The notes under the pieces are model-generated. The model saw only the letters and a program-made list of their open reading frames with translations. It was not told the origin of the DNA and did no database searches. The position numbers and the translations under genes are program-made. A stretch of 48,934 nucleotides of DNA from Elusimicrobiota bacterium (GTDB taxonomy: Bacteria; Elusimicrobiota; Elusimicrobia; Elusimicrobiales; Elusimicrobiaceae), in assembly GCA_029008615.1 (NCBI GenBank), contig JAQXJI010000024.1:1-48934 (forward strand). Direction: 5' to 3'. Within the stretch, counting starts at the first letter, position 1, and every line of letters begins with the position of its first letter. Positions 17,713 to 25,249 of this stretch are shown piece by piece.

Positions 17713-18438
17713 TTACCAGCAAGTTGATGTTGCTCCATAAGCCCTGCACACGACGTCAACACTGAAACCGCTACGTCCATAGTTACAGAACTGATCAAAT
17801 TTATAATTGAAGTCACTGCTGTTGGCAGGTTCTACCACTCCAGCCGAATATGATGTAACGCAATAATCCGACACTTTGCTTTTTTTGTATCCACTATAAC
17901 ATTTTGTCGCGGAATTAAACCAAGACGCAACCTCATTGGCGCAAATACTGTTATAAGTTGAATACCAACCGTTGCATAGGGATCTATCATTTAAACTAAT
18001 TGTTATTGTTTTTACATCATAAACAACAGTACCACTGTAACAGGATAAATCAGGACAGCTGAAACTATCGTTTTTATAAACTTGCTTTGTGGTACCGTCA
18101 CTTTTACATACGCAATAATATAAATAGCCTTTTCCTTCTACACAGTTGGAATAAACCATATTGGCTTGATCACCGCATTTACTGCTTATCTGTGCTTCAC
18201 AGGTCGAGCCGTTCCAACAAGTGCCTGAAGTGCAACAACCTGCTCCAGTGCAACATTCTTTATCCCAGTCGCTCCAAGTGCCGTTTGAACAGCAGGTTCT
18301 TGTCGACGTAGTGTAACTGCACCCGCTTGCTGTATATTTATACTGCTTACTCCCTGCGCTGCTGCAGCTTTCCGCATAAGCATATACGCCCATACTAAGC
18401 GCAATTATTACTCCAAATATTATTCTCTCTATTTTCAT
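17713..18438 (-). CDS. Cys-rich secreted protein, family member 1
   Basis: A 241-residue protein with a signal peptide (cleavage likely after AYA) and 23 cysteines, many in CC pairs. Residues 23 to about 62 form a module also found in the protein at 23975-24478: ESCSS, QYKYTASGCSYTT, TRTCCSNG and a WSDW motif. The remainder is different between the two. So many cysteines imply an exported, disulphide-stabilised protein, but the family is not one I can name; WSDW followed by Cys recalls thrombospondin type-1 repeats only superficially. GGAGAGG precedes the ATG. The likely promoter is the poly-T element 340 bases upstream, which leaves a long structured leader. Codon use is less Ala/Gly-rich than in its neighbours, hinting at fast evolution. 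Confidence 0.75.
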   Translation of the reverse strand: MKIERIIFGVIIALSMGVYAYAESCSSAGSKQYKYTASGCSYTTSTRTCCSNGTWSDWDKECCTGAGCCTSGTCWNGSTCEAQISSKCGDQANMVYSNCVEGKGYLYYCVCKSDGTTKQVYKNDSFSCPDLSCYSGTVVYDVKTITISLNDRSLCNGWYSTYNSICANEVASWFNSATKCYSGYKKSKVSDYCVTSYSAGVVEPANSSDFNYKFDQFCNYGRSGFSVDVVCRAYGATSTCW

Positions 18439-18439
18439 T

Positions 18440-18781
18440 TTCCTCTCCTCTAACCGTTTTTACTGCCTACTGCTTTTCTCCTTTTTATATGCGCGCAACA
18501 CCTCCCTCTAAAGCCGGTTCCGCTTATGCGGAACCCGGCCTCTGGTTACTTTTTGGTTAGTTGGAGTTAAACTCCCCAAAGCTTTATCACGGCTTTTACG
18601 CCGCGTTTATTTGTTTGGATTTTCTGTGATAATGATGACAGCGGATACTACCCGTATCCGCCTTTATTTGAAGTTTTCATTTTTTCCTCTCAACTTAACC
18701 TTTTTTACCTCAGGCCTTTGCTTGGAGCAAATACATCAAAGCTAACCGGGCTTCAATGTTTGCAGCCTGAAATATAAGGAA
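18440..18781 (-). promoter_or_regulatory. Long structured 5' leader of the Cys-rich gene
   Basis: Between the poly-T promoter and the start of the Cys-rich gene lie about 340 bases with several hairpins: GCGGATAC/GTATCCGC (18641-18661), a palindrome GGAGTTTAACTCC near 18563-18575, and GCCGGTTCCGC/GCGGAACCCGGC (18513-18539). A ten-codon reading frame with its own GAGAGG site lies in the first part. This is the layout of a regulated leader; neither hairpin has a T-run, so control would be of translation or stability rather than classical attenuation. Confidence 0.45.
18648..18680 (-). CDS. Possible leader peptide (10 residues)
   Basis: The frame encodes MKTSNKGGYG and stops at TAG inside the first half of a perfect 8-bp hairpin (18641-18661). 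GAGAGG stands seven bases before the ATG, in the same arrangement as the start of the real gene downstream. The peptide resembles the first residues of a prepilin leader (KTSNKG) and could also be the remnant of a lost gene. Translation is unproven. Confidence 0.3.
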   Translation of the reverse strand: MKTSNKGGYG

Positions 18782-18809
18782 AATTTATCAAAAAAAAAAA
18801 ACAAGTCAA
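18782..18809 (-). promoter_or_regulatory. Poly-T-spacer promoter, copy B
   Basis: Minus strand: -35 TTGACT (18809-18804), then TG, 12 T (18801-18790), GA, and -10 TAAATT (18787-18782) with an extended TGA. The spacer is 16 nt, one longer than in copies A and C because the T-run has one more base. It drives the leader and Cys-rich gene to its left. Confidence 0.65.
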
Positions 18810-19102
18810 CTGTTTTCCTCTTTTAACGAACCGCTCCTATGTAAAACACGGCAAAAAACACAATATGTCCCCCTGAACTTGTTTCAGGGGCTTGTTGTAA
18901 ATAGTTACGGCAGGATGATTAATCAAATTCAGCATAACGGCGAAAAAAGGTATAAGAGATTCTTATTTACGTCAGGTCGGCTAAAGAACTTAAAAGCGGC
19001 CAAATATTAAAAAGTGCTAGCGGAGAGGAGGTAAGTTCACGCGAGTTAAAAAAACGCAAAAGCCGCCCAAAAGCAAGGAACCTAAAACGAGCATATAACC
19101 CC
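18810..19102. other. Gene-free stretch between the Cys-rich gene and tRNA-Val
   Basis: No coding sequence is seen. It holds a hairpin CCCCTGAA/TTCAGGGG at 18870-18890 without a T-run, and short fragments (GCTAGCGG, CGCGAGTTAAAA) that recur in the repeat region near 48735-48775. Confidence 0.5.
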
Positions 19103-19132
19103 AACAAAAAAGACACCCGTTACGGGTGCCTT
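19103..19132 (-). terminator. Terminator after tRNA-Val
   Basis: GGCACCCGTAACGGGTGTC followed by TTTTTTG on the minus strand, just downstream of the tRNA. A-rich sequence on the other side could make it work in both directions. Confidence 0.8.
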
Positions 19133-19138
19133 AAAAAA

Positions 19139-19215
19139 TGGTGGGCCGAATAGGACTCGAACCTACAACCTTCCGCGTGTAAGGCGGACGCTCTAACCAG
19201 TTGAGCTATCAGCCC
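19139..19215 (-). tRNA. tRNA-Val (anticodon TAC)
   Basis: A complete cloverleaf with encoded CCA. The acceptor stem GGGCTGA pairs with TCGGCCC, and the anticodon arm is TCCGC-CTTACAC-GCGGA with anticodon TAC. The T arm carries GGTTCGAGTCC. Upstream on the minus strand, TAGACA and TAAAAT with a 17-nt spacer and an extended TGA (about 19247-19275) form its promoter. Confidence 0.97.
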
Positions 19216-19317
19216 TTAAAAGGGGTTTTATTACTACTCAAATATTTTATCAAAAAAAGTAATTTTTGTCTACAATGCTGCGTCATAAAAACCGCATTTT
19301 ATTACTTTTTCCCCTTT

Positions 19318-20550
19318 TTACGGTCTGTTTTCTTCAGAAAAATCAACCAACATTTGCAAGGCCGTAACGGAAGCTTTGCCGATATTTCTCTCCCTTACCG
19401 AAGAAAAGCAAAACTTTTCCGCCTTTGAACCGGCCCGCCCGCTGACGGCAATCCAAACAGTACCCACAGGCTTTTCCGCACTGCCGCCGGCAGGCCCGGC
19501 TATACCCGTAGTCGCTAGGCCCCAATCTGCCCCCGTAAGGCGGCGCACGCCCTCGGCCATTTGCAAAGCAACTTCCTTACTTACCGCGCCGTGTTTTTCC
19601 AAATCGCCGCGTTTAACGCAAAGCACATTTATTTTAACTTCATTGGAATATGCCGTAATTCCGCCTAAATAATAAGCAGAAGCCCCCGCCCTTGCCGTTA
19701 TCATAGCGGAAATATTACCCCCCGTACAACTTTCCGCCGCAGACAGAGTACCTATTTGGGAAAGCTTTTCCAGTAATTCGGCATTATCCCCGCTTTTTAT
19801 AACGGAATATTTAAGCCCGCCCAAAGATTGTTTCAGCTTTTCAAAATACTCATCCAACAAGGCAAGCCCTTCCCCTTTTGCGGTAAGCCTAAGCCTTATA
19901 TAACCGGGTGACGGCAGATAAGCCAAGGAAAGTCCTTTTGGCAAAGATTCCTCAAAAGATGATAAAAACATAGCCAGTTCGGCTTCGGGCTTATCATAGA
20001 CGCCCAACATTTTATAAGCCAGTTCGGAGCATTTAAAAGTATTCTTGATTCTCGGCAAAATTGCGGAAGAAATTAAATTTTCCAACTCGAAAGGAACGCC
20101 TGGCATAGAAACCAAAACCTTCCCCCCGCGCTCAAACCACATCGCGCTGGCGGTACCTTTTTCGTTTTTTATGGGAATACAGGCGGAAGGCAAATATGCC
20201 TGGCTTTTGTTATATTCGTTCATAGCGGAAATTTTGCCGCGGAAATATTCTTTAACCCAACCGTAAACTTCTTCGTTAAAAACCAACGGCGAATTGAAAA
20301 ATTCCGCCAAAACGCCTTTTGTTATATCGTCTTTAGTGGGGCCCAACCCGCCGCTTACAAGTATTAAATCCGAAGAAGCAAATCCCTCTTCAAGAGCCTT
20401 TTTGATTTCATCTTTCTTATCCGAAACCGAAACCATTTTTACGGTTTCAACGCCTATACCTGCCAAAGCGGCCGACATAAAACGGGAATTTGTATCTAAA
20501 ATCTGGCCGAGCAAAATTTCGTCGCCTATGGTTATAATAAAAGCTTTCAT
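19318..20550 (-). CDS. cinA: CinA: molybdopterin-binding-like domain fused to NMN amidase
   Basis: A 410-residue two-domain protein. Residues 1-170 form the MoaB-like COG1058 domain (ITIGDEILLGQILDTN, VSGGLGPTKDD), associated with ADP-ribose pyrophosphatase activity. Residues about 250-405 form the PncC amidase domain with the catalytic AESCTGG at 272-278 and TTGIAGPAGGS. Together they salvage NAD by-products (nicotinamide mononucleotide deamidation). The gene is monocistronic. It has no ribosome binding site; TAAAAT ends six bases before the ATG. Confidence 0.95.
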   Translation of the reverse strand: MKAFIITIGDEILLGQILDTNSRFMSAALAGIGVETVKMVSVSDKKDEIKKALEEGFASSDLILVSGGLGPTKDDITKGVLAEFFNSPLVFNEEVYGWVKEYFRGKISAMNEYNKSQAYLPSACIPIKNEKGTASAMWFERGGKVLVSMPGVPFELENLISSAILPRIKNTFKCSELAYKMLGVYDKPEAELAMFLSSFEESLPKGLSLAYLPSPGYIRLRLTAKGEGLALLDEYFEKLKQSLGGLKYSVIKSGDNAELLEKLSQIGTLSAAESCTGGNISAMITARAGASAYYLGGITAYSNEVKINVLCVKRGDLEKHGAVSKEVALQMAEGVRRLTGADWGLATTGIAGPAGGSAEKPVGTVWIAVSGRAGSKAEKFCFSSVRERNIGKASVTALQMLVDFSEENRP

Positions 20551-20556
20551 AAGATA

Positions 20557-20586
20557 ATTTTACCAGATTATATTTATTGACGGCAA
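20557..20586 (-). promoter_or_regulatory. Promoter of cinA (leaderless arrangement)
   Basis: Minus strand: TTGCCG (20586-20581), an 18-nt spacer, and TAAAAT (20562-20557) with an extended TGG. Six bases separate the -10 from the ATG, so the message should have no leader. Confidence 0.6.
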
Positions 20587-20629
20587 CGGCTGTTTTAATA
20601 GTTGATTTAGCCCATATTTTAATCCGCCC

Positions 20630-20664
20630 AAAGAAAAGGCCGGTACGCTTTAAACGTACCGGCC
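20630..20664 (-). terminator. Terminator of the aspC-like/pckA/SWIB operon
   Basis: Minus strand: GGCCGGTACG and CGTACCGGCC form a perfect 10-bp stem followed by TTTTCTTT, 20 bases after the SWIB stop codon. Confidence 0.85.
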
Positions 20665-20684
20665 AAATCACAAAACAACTAAAC

Positions 20685-20939
20685 TTATTTCAGATGTTTG
20701 CCTACGAGGCCGGCCATCTCAAACATACTGATCTGCGTTTTGCCGCCGAAAATCGGTTTCAAAACGTCATCAGCGTTAATCATACGTTTGTTGGCTTTGT
20801 CCTGAAGGTTGTGTTTCTTAATATAGTCCCAGAGTTTTTTTACGACTTCGGTTCTCGGAAGCGGAGCCGCACCGGTAACCTTAGCGAGTTCGGCGCTGGG
20901 TGTTAAAGGCGCCATAAATTTTGCGTTTGCTTTTGCCAT
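20685..20939 (-). CDS. SWIB/MDM2-domain protein
   Basis: An 84-residue protein that is almost entirely one SWIB domain (PLTPSAELAKVTGAAPLPRTE, KKLWDYIKKHNLQD, NADDVLKPIFG). SWIB domains occur in eukaryotic chromatin remodellers and in some bacteria such as chlamydiae, where they are linked to DNA or topoisomerase functions. The ATG at 20939 follows AGGAG with good spacing; an overlapping upstream TTG would be too close. It lies 16 bases after pckA and before a strong terminator, so it is the last gene of that operon. Why it sits with gluconeogenic genes is unclear. Confidence 0.88.
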   Translation of the reverse strand: MAKANAKFMAPLTPSAELAKVTGAAPLPRTEVVKKLWDYIKKHNLQDKANKRMINADDVLKPIFGGKTQISMFEMAGLVGKHLK

Positions 20940-20955
20940 TGTCAATTCTCCTAGT

Positions 20956-22578
20956 TTATTTTACAAGCTCTTCCACTTTGGGAGCAGCGTTTAAAATCTC
21001 GTCCGAGCAGCCTTCTTTGAATTTTTCAAAGTTCTTTACGAAAGCCGCGGCGAGCTCTTTATATTTTTTGTAATATTCGTTCTTATCTGACCACGCGGCC
21101 GAAGGCTGCAATATTTCTGAAGGTACGCCTTCGCATTCCGTCGGGATTTCAAAACCGAATACGTCGTCTTTTACGAATTTAACGTTATTAAGCTTGCCGT
21201 CCAAAGCCGCGTTGAGCAAAGCTCTGGTATGCTTAATGCTGATTCTGCTGCCGACGCCGTAAGGGCCGCCTACCAAGCCGGTGTTAACCAACCAGCATTT
21301 GGCGTTGTGTTTTTCCATTTTTTCTTTCAAAAGCTCGGCATATTTGGAAGGATGCAAAGCCATAAAAGGCCCGCCGAAGCAGGTGCTGAAAGTCGGCTGA
21401 GGTTCTTTTACGCCTTTTTCCGTACCGGCTACTTTGGCGGTGTAACCGCTCATAAACTGGTACATAGCCTGTTCTTTGGAAAGCCTTGAAATCGGAGGCA
21501 ATACGCCGAAAGCATCATAAGTAAGGAAGATGATGTTCTTCGGGTGAGGTCCGCGTTCGCTGGGAACTGCGTTGTCAATGAAAGTAAGCGGATAGGAAGC
21601 GCGCGTATTTTCCGTGATTGCGGCGCTGTCCAAGTCCAGCTTTCTGGTGTTGTCGTCAAAAACGACGTTTTCCAAAATCGTACCGAAGCGGTGCGTCGTG
21701 GAATAAATTTTGGGTTCGGCTTCTTGGGAAAGTTTGATTACTTTAGCATAGCAACCGCCTTCAAAGTTAAATACGCCGTCATTATCCCAACCGTGTTCAT
21801 CGTCGCCGATAAGGCCGCGTTTCGGATCGGCGGAAAGGGTGGTTTTACCCGTGCCGGAAAGACCGAAGAACAAAGCGCTGTCACCGTCGGAACCGACGTT
21901 GGCGGAGCAGTGCATCGTCATAATGCCTTTAAGCGGCAAGAGGTAGTTCATTACCGTAAATACGGATTTTTTGGATTCGCCGGCATAAGCGCTGCCCGCG
22001 ATTAAAACTACTTTCTTTTTAAAGTTGATGAGGATTGCCGTTTCAGAAGCGGTGCCGTCGGTAGCCGGATCGGCTTTGAGGCCCGGCAGGAAAATTACCG
22101 TAAATTCCGGTACGAAAGAATCTCTTTCTTCGGCTTTAGGCTCAATGAACATATTTTTGGCGAAAATATTGTGCCAAGCGCGTTCGTTGATTACGCGGAT
22201 AGCCATTCTGGAAGCTTCGGCGGAACCGACATAAGCGTCGCGGACGAAAAGATCAATATCTTCCATATATTTCAAAGCTTTGTTAAAAAGGCTGTCAAAA
22301 TGCGCTTCGCTGATGCCTTTATTGCCTTTGTGCCACCAAAGCGTATTTTTTACGTCTTCGGTTTCGACAAAAAATCTGTCGTTGGGGGCGCGGCCCGTAA
22401 GTTTGCCCGTTTCAACGCATAAGGGGCCGCCGTAAGTGATATTACCTTCTTTCTTTTCAAGGGCTTTTTCATAAAGCTCTTCTACTGGAAGGTTCCAAAA
22501 TACGGTTTTATTCGTTTTTATGCCTAAATTATCAAGACCGTATTTGCTCTGATAAGCGGTAGGGTTTATCTTTTTCAT
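20956..22578 (-). CDS. pckA: Phosphoenolpyruvate carboxykinase (ATP)
   Basis: A 540-residue ATP-type PEPCK that interconverts oxaloacetate plus ATP with PEP, CO2 and ADP. The P-loop GLSGTGKTTLS is at residues 239-249 and the kinase-2 motif GDDEHGW at 258-264; GRAPNDRF near 62 and NTGLVGGPYGVG in the C-terminal part are normal. It starts one base after the stop codon of the aminotransferase gene, so the two are coupled. Aspartate transamination would supply or consume oxaloacetate, linking amino-acid and glycolytic carbon in this likely fermentative organism. Confidence 0.97.
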   Translation of the reverse strand: MKKINPTAYQSKYGLDNLGIKTNKTVFWNLPVEELYEKALEKKEGNITYGGPLCVETGKLTGRAPNDRFFVETEDVKNTLWWHKGNKGISEAHFDSLFNKALKYMEDIDLFVRDAYVGSAEASRMAIRVINERAWHNIFAKNMFIEPKAEERDSFVPEFTVIFLPGLKADPATDGTASETAILINFKKKVVLIAGSAYAGESKKSVFTVMNYLLPLKGIMTMHCSANVGSDGDSALFFGLSGTGKTTLSADPKRGLIGDDEHGWDNDGVFNFEGGCYAKVIKLSQEAEPKIYSTTHRFGTILENVVFDDNTRKLDLDSAAITENTRASYPLTFIDNAVPSERGPHPKNIIFLTYDAFGVLPPISRLSKEQAMYQFMSGYTAKVAGTEKGVKEPQPTFSTCFGGPFMALHPSKYAELLKEKMEKHNAKCWLVNTGLVGGPYGVGSRISIKHTRALLNAALDGKLNNVKFVKDDVFGFEIPTECEGVPSEILQPSAAWSDKNEYYKKYKELAAAFVKNFEKFKEGCSDEILNAAPKVEELVK

Positions 22579-22579
22579 T

Positions 22580-23785
22580 TTACCAATCCTTTTTTACAAT
22601 TTTATCGCCGATTTTAATTTCGGCAGGCGCGGCTTTGTCCAAAGCCCACCTTATCCTTCTTAAACCTTCTATAATATTTTCCCTGGCGGCGCAGTAACTT
22701 ATCCGCAGGTAACCTTCAAGGCCGAACGACACCCCAGGCACCGTGGCCACCATAACTTTATCAAGCAAAAACGCCGATAAAGCCAGAGAGTCTTTATTAT
22801 AGCGGCTGAAATCAACAAAACAATAGAACGTACCTTTAGGCGCGGTTACTTTCAAACCTTCTATTTTTGAAAGTTCGCTTAAAAGCGCGTTTCTATTATT
22901 TTCTAAAATTTTGCGCAATTCGTCTACAACTTCTTGCGGGCCCGTAAGCGCGGCAAGCGCGCCCGCCTCCGACAATGCGCTGTTGCAGGAGGTCGTCTGG
23001 GCCTGCATTCTGCCCATAGCGGCGATAACTTCTTTATTGGTTGATACGGCCCAGCCTATCCTTAACCCAGTAAGGCCGTAAAGCTTTGATACGCCGTTAA
23101 CCGCCACTATATTATCGGGATTTTTGGCGTATTTAAAAGGGCTTGGGGCTTTAGCGCCGTCAAAAACCAACTGATGATAAATATCATCAGTCATAAGCCA
23201 AATGTTTTTGCTCTCGCAAAGCTCAACCGTCTTTTTTACGAAATATTCGTCAAACAGTACTCCGGCCGGATTACTGGGGCTGTTAAGCATTATCGCCTTT
23301 GTTTTGGAAGTAACCGCCGAAGCGAGTTCATCAAAAGTTATCTGTATCCCCTCTCTAGGTTTTACCGGCACAGGAATACCGCCGACAAGTTTTATCATTT
23401 CGGGGTAGCTGACCCAGTAAGGCACCGGGAAAATGACTTCGTCGCCTTTGTTTACGACGCTTAAAAGAAAATTATATATGGCCTGCTTCGCGCCTGAAGA
23501 AACTATTACGTTTTTATTTTCTAAACTTACGCCGTAATGTTTTTTAGTATATTCAACCACGGCCGATTTAAGTTCCTGCGAACCGGTGGAAGGAGAATAT
23601 TTTATTTTACGGCTTTGCGCTTTTTTTACTATCGCGTCTACCGCACTCAACGGAGCCGGTATTTCAGGCTCGCCGCCGCCCAAATGAATGACGGGCAAGC
23701 CTTCCTTTTTCAAAGCGGCCGTCTTTGCGTTTAATTTAAGAGTAGGCGAATCGCCTATAACAGAAGATAAATCGCTGAGTTTCAT
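22580..23785 (-). CDS. Class I aminotransferase, aspartate type
   Basis: A 401-residue fold-type I PLP enzyme. The lysine that binds PLP is in NGVSKLYGLTGLRIGW; NSPSNPAG, DDIYHQLVF and the C-terminal arginine in YLRISYC match the AspC family. The most likely reaction is aspartate and 2-oxoglutarate to oxaloacetate and glutamate, although broad or alanine specificity is possible. It is the first gene of the operon with pckA and SWIB, behind TTAACT-17-TATAAT (23810-23838), and has AAGAGG before the ATG. Confidence 0.9.
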   Translation of the reverse strand: MKLSDLSSVIGDSPTLKLNAKTAALKKEGLPVIHLGGGEPEIPAPLSAVDAIVKKAQSRKIKYSPSTGSQELKSAVVEYTKKHYGVSLENKNVIVSSGAKQAIYNFLLSVVNKGDEVIFPVPYWVSYPEMIKLVGGIPVPVKPREGIQITFDELASAVTSKTKAIMLNSPSNPAGVLFDEYFVKKTVELCESKNIWLMTDDIYHQLVFDGAKAPSPFKYAKNPDNIVAVNGVSKLYGLTGLRIGWAVSTNKEVIAAMGRMQAQTTSCNSALSEAGALAALTGPQEVVDELRKILENNRNALLSELSKIEGLKVTAPKGTFYCFVDFSRYNKDSLALSAFLLDKVMVATVPGVSFGLEGYLRISYCAARENIIEGLRRIRWALDKAAPAEIKIGDKIVKKDW

Positions 23786-23809
23786 ATTTGGATTAAACCT
23801 CTTTATTAC

Positions 23810-23838
23810 ATTATACCTTTATTCTCCCCCCAAGTTAA
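23810..23838 (-). promoter_or_regulatory. Promoter of the aspC-like/pckA/SWIB operon
   Basis: Minus strand: TTAACT (23838-23833), a 17-nt spacer and a perfect TATAAT (23815-23810), leaving an untranslated leader of under 20 bases that contains the AAGAGG site. Confidence 0.7.
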
Positions 23839-23900
23839 TCCCCTATAAAATTATTTCCAAAAAAATTTGACTTAATAAAATATCTTTAACCTTTAAGTTT

Positions 23901-23933
23901 AAAAACCCCGCCTTTGCTTGCGCTTAGGCGGGG
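23901..23933 (-). terminator. Terminator of the second Cys-rich gene
   Basis: Minus strand: CCCCGCCT and AGGCGGGG form a stem followed by TTTTTAAAC. Confidence 0.85.
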
Positions 23934-23974
23934 CGGTTAGTTGAGAGCCGGGCTTTGCCTCGGTTCAAAATATT

Positions 23975-24478
23975 CTAAATGTCTAGGGCTGCTATCGGTT
24001 CTTTTATAAATTGATCTTCACACCCCTGGTAAGTTTCGGAATTTCCTCCACAAGCTATCCTATTATTCCAAGAACAGCTAGCCTTACACACAGTATATCC
24101 GCTAGTGCCATTGCAGCATATTGTATGCAATTTATACGCTCTTGTAGCACTTCCCCAAGAGCCTGTTTCCCAAAGCCCGGTGGACGTATTGCAAGTTACT
24201 GTTCTTTTTCTTTGACAGCAATCTCCGTAATCTTCAACTGTATTAGGTTTAGAAGTGGTATTGCATGTTTTGACAGTCGGGCAGCTTCCGCCCCAATCGC
24301 TCCAAGATCCGTTTGAACAGCAGGTTCTTGTTTGAGTAGTATAAGAACATCCGCTTGCAGTATATTTATATTGGACTGATCCGCTTGAAGAACAGCTTTC
24401 GGCATGGCCTAAACTTACGCAGGCGAAAAGACAAAATACAGCAAAAAATACATTTTTAACCGTTTTATTTTTTGGCAT
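23975..24478 (-). CDS. Cys-rich secreted protein, family member 2
   Basis: A 167-residue exported protein with 15 cysteines. The signal peptide ends at GHA. The first 40 mature residues repeat the module of the protein at 17713-18438: ESCSS, QYKYTASGCSYTT, TRTCCSNG and WSDWGGSC. The rest is a separate Cys-rich stretch (KTCNTTSKPN, DCCQRKRTVTC, CSWNNRIAC). I chose the ATG at 24478 because GGAGAGG lies just before it; an in-frame start eight codons earlier lacks a site. The poly-T promoter copy C lies about 90 bases upstream. Function unknown; by context a surface-exposed, possibly phase-variable protein. Confidence 0.75.
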   Translation of the reverse strand: MPKNKTVKNVFFAVFCLFACVSLGHAESCSSSGSVQYKYTASGCSYTTQTRTCCSNGSWSDWGGSCPTVKTCNTTSKPNTVEDYGDCCQRKRTVTCNTSTGLWETGSWGSATRAYKLHTICCNGTSGYTVCKASCSWNNRIACGGNSETYQGCEDQFIKEPIAALDI

Positions 24479-24571
24479 CTTTTTCCTCTCCTTTATAGTC
24501 AATCGGCCCGCTTAAACTAACCTAAGCTAAAACATAGATATCTCACTTTTAGCAGGCCGATTTATGAGCTA

Positions 24572-24598
24572 AATTTATCAAAAAAAAAAACAAGTCAA
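24572..24598 (-). promoter_or_regulatory. Poly-T-spacer promoter, copy C
   Basis: Minus strand: TTGACT (24598-24593), TG, 11 T (24590-24580), GA, TAAATT (24577-24572). The spacer is 15 nt as in copy A. About 50 bases upstream of the -35 are also shared with copy A. The leader that follows contains a stem ATCGGCC..GGCCGAT before the ribosome binding site. Confidence 0.65.
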
Positions 24599-24721
24599 CT
24601 GTTTTGTTTTTTCGCCTTACATAAAGCGCATTTATTAATAGGAATTTCTTTATTTTACCCTCATATTCCGGCCTGACGAGCCGGCGTACTTTTCTCATCG
24701 CTGAAAAGTAAGCAAAACGCT

Positions 24722-24878
24722 AGCCCCCTACGTCTCATAAAGCTTGATTTTTATCACACAGGCACAACTCATAAAAAAGAGTCAACTACCGTATGTAACA
24801 GCCGACTCTTTTTTATTCGGACAAATGCCCGTGATTTACGATAAAAATCAAGCTTTATAAACGCTCCTAATGGGGGCT
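24722..24878. repeat. Nested palindrome, rod-like when folded
   Basis: Three concentric stems: AGCCCCC/GGGGGCT (24722-24728 with 24872-24878), a perfect 19-bp stem beginning ATAAAGCTTGATTTT (24737-24755 with 24840-24858), and a perfect 13-bp stem ATAAAAAAGAGTC/GACTCTTTTTTAT (24771-24783 with 24804-24816). AGGCA/TGCC and ATCAC/GTGAT add weaker pairs between the second and third. The inner stem with its T-run could stop transcription in both directions. It may be a small non-autonomous mobile element or a structured RNA. Confidence 0.7.
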
Positions 24879-25128
24879 TTAACTGCTTGCAAATAGGTCA
24901 AATAAACGTAGGTTAGACTTAAAAAGTTGTAGAAGTATTTTATGACCGAGTATATATAGAAGTCGTAATTAAAAAAGAAAGGAAATTATATTTTAGAGGT
25001 GTATGTAAAAAATATTTGAAGACTTATGCGAACTGATATTTAGCTATTATAGAGTTTTACCGGCGTGATTTTTAGCAGTGCGGGTATAAAAGTGGCGTGA
25101 AAAAATTAGCGTGAGGAAATATTGGCAG

Positions 25129-25246
25129 CGTGATTTTTCAAATTTGACGGAAATTTAAGTTTTATTCTGATTGAGGTATACTTGCAGCTATGCCGCCGAA
25201 GGCGGCGAGGTATCCGAATGAAGAAAAAACTTAAATTTACCCAAAT
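25129..25246. repeat. Dispersed palindromic repeat, copy 2
   Basis: Arms AAATTTAAGTTTT (25151-25163) and AAAACTTAAATTT (25226-25238) pair perfectly over 13 bp around a loop that differs completely from the other copies and holds its own GCCGCC/GGCGGC hairpin. The flanks GCGTGATTTTTCA and TTTGACGG are shared. Confidence 0.75.
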
Positions 25247-25249
25247 AAC

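Noticed and set aside
18641-18661. Hairpin at the end of the possible leader peptide as a transcription attenuator
   Set aside because: No T-run follows it on the minus strand, so it cannot be a standard intrinsic terminator.
24722-24878. 6S RNA
   Set aside because: The rod shape is similar, but the inner stem carries a terminator T-run and there is no recognisable central bubble or promoter for a full transcript.
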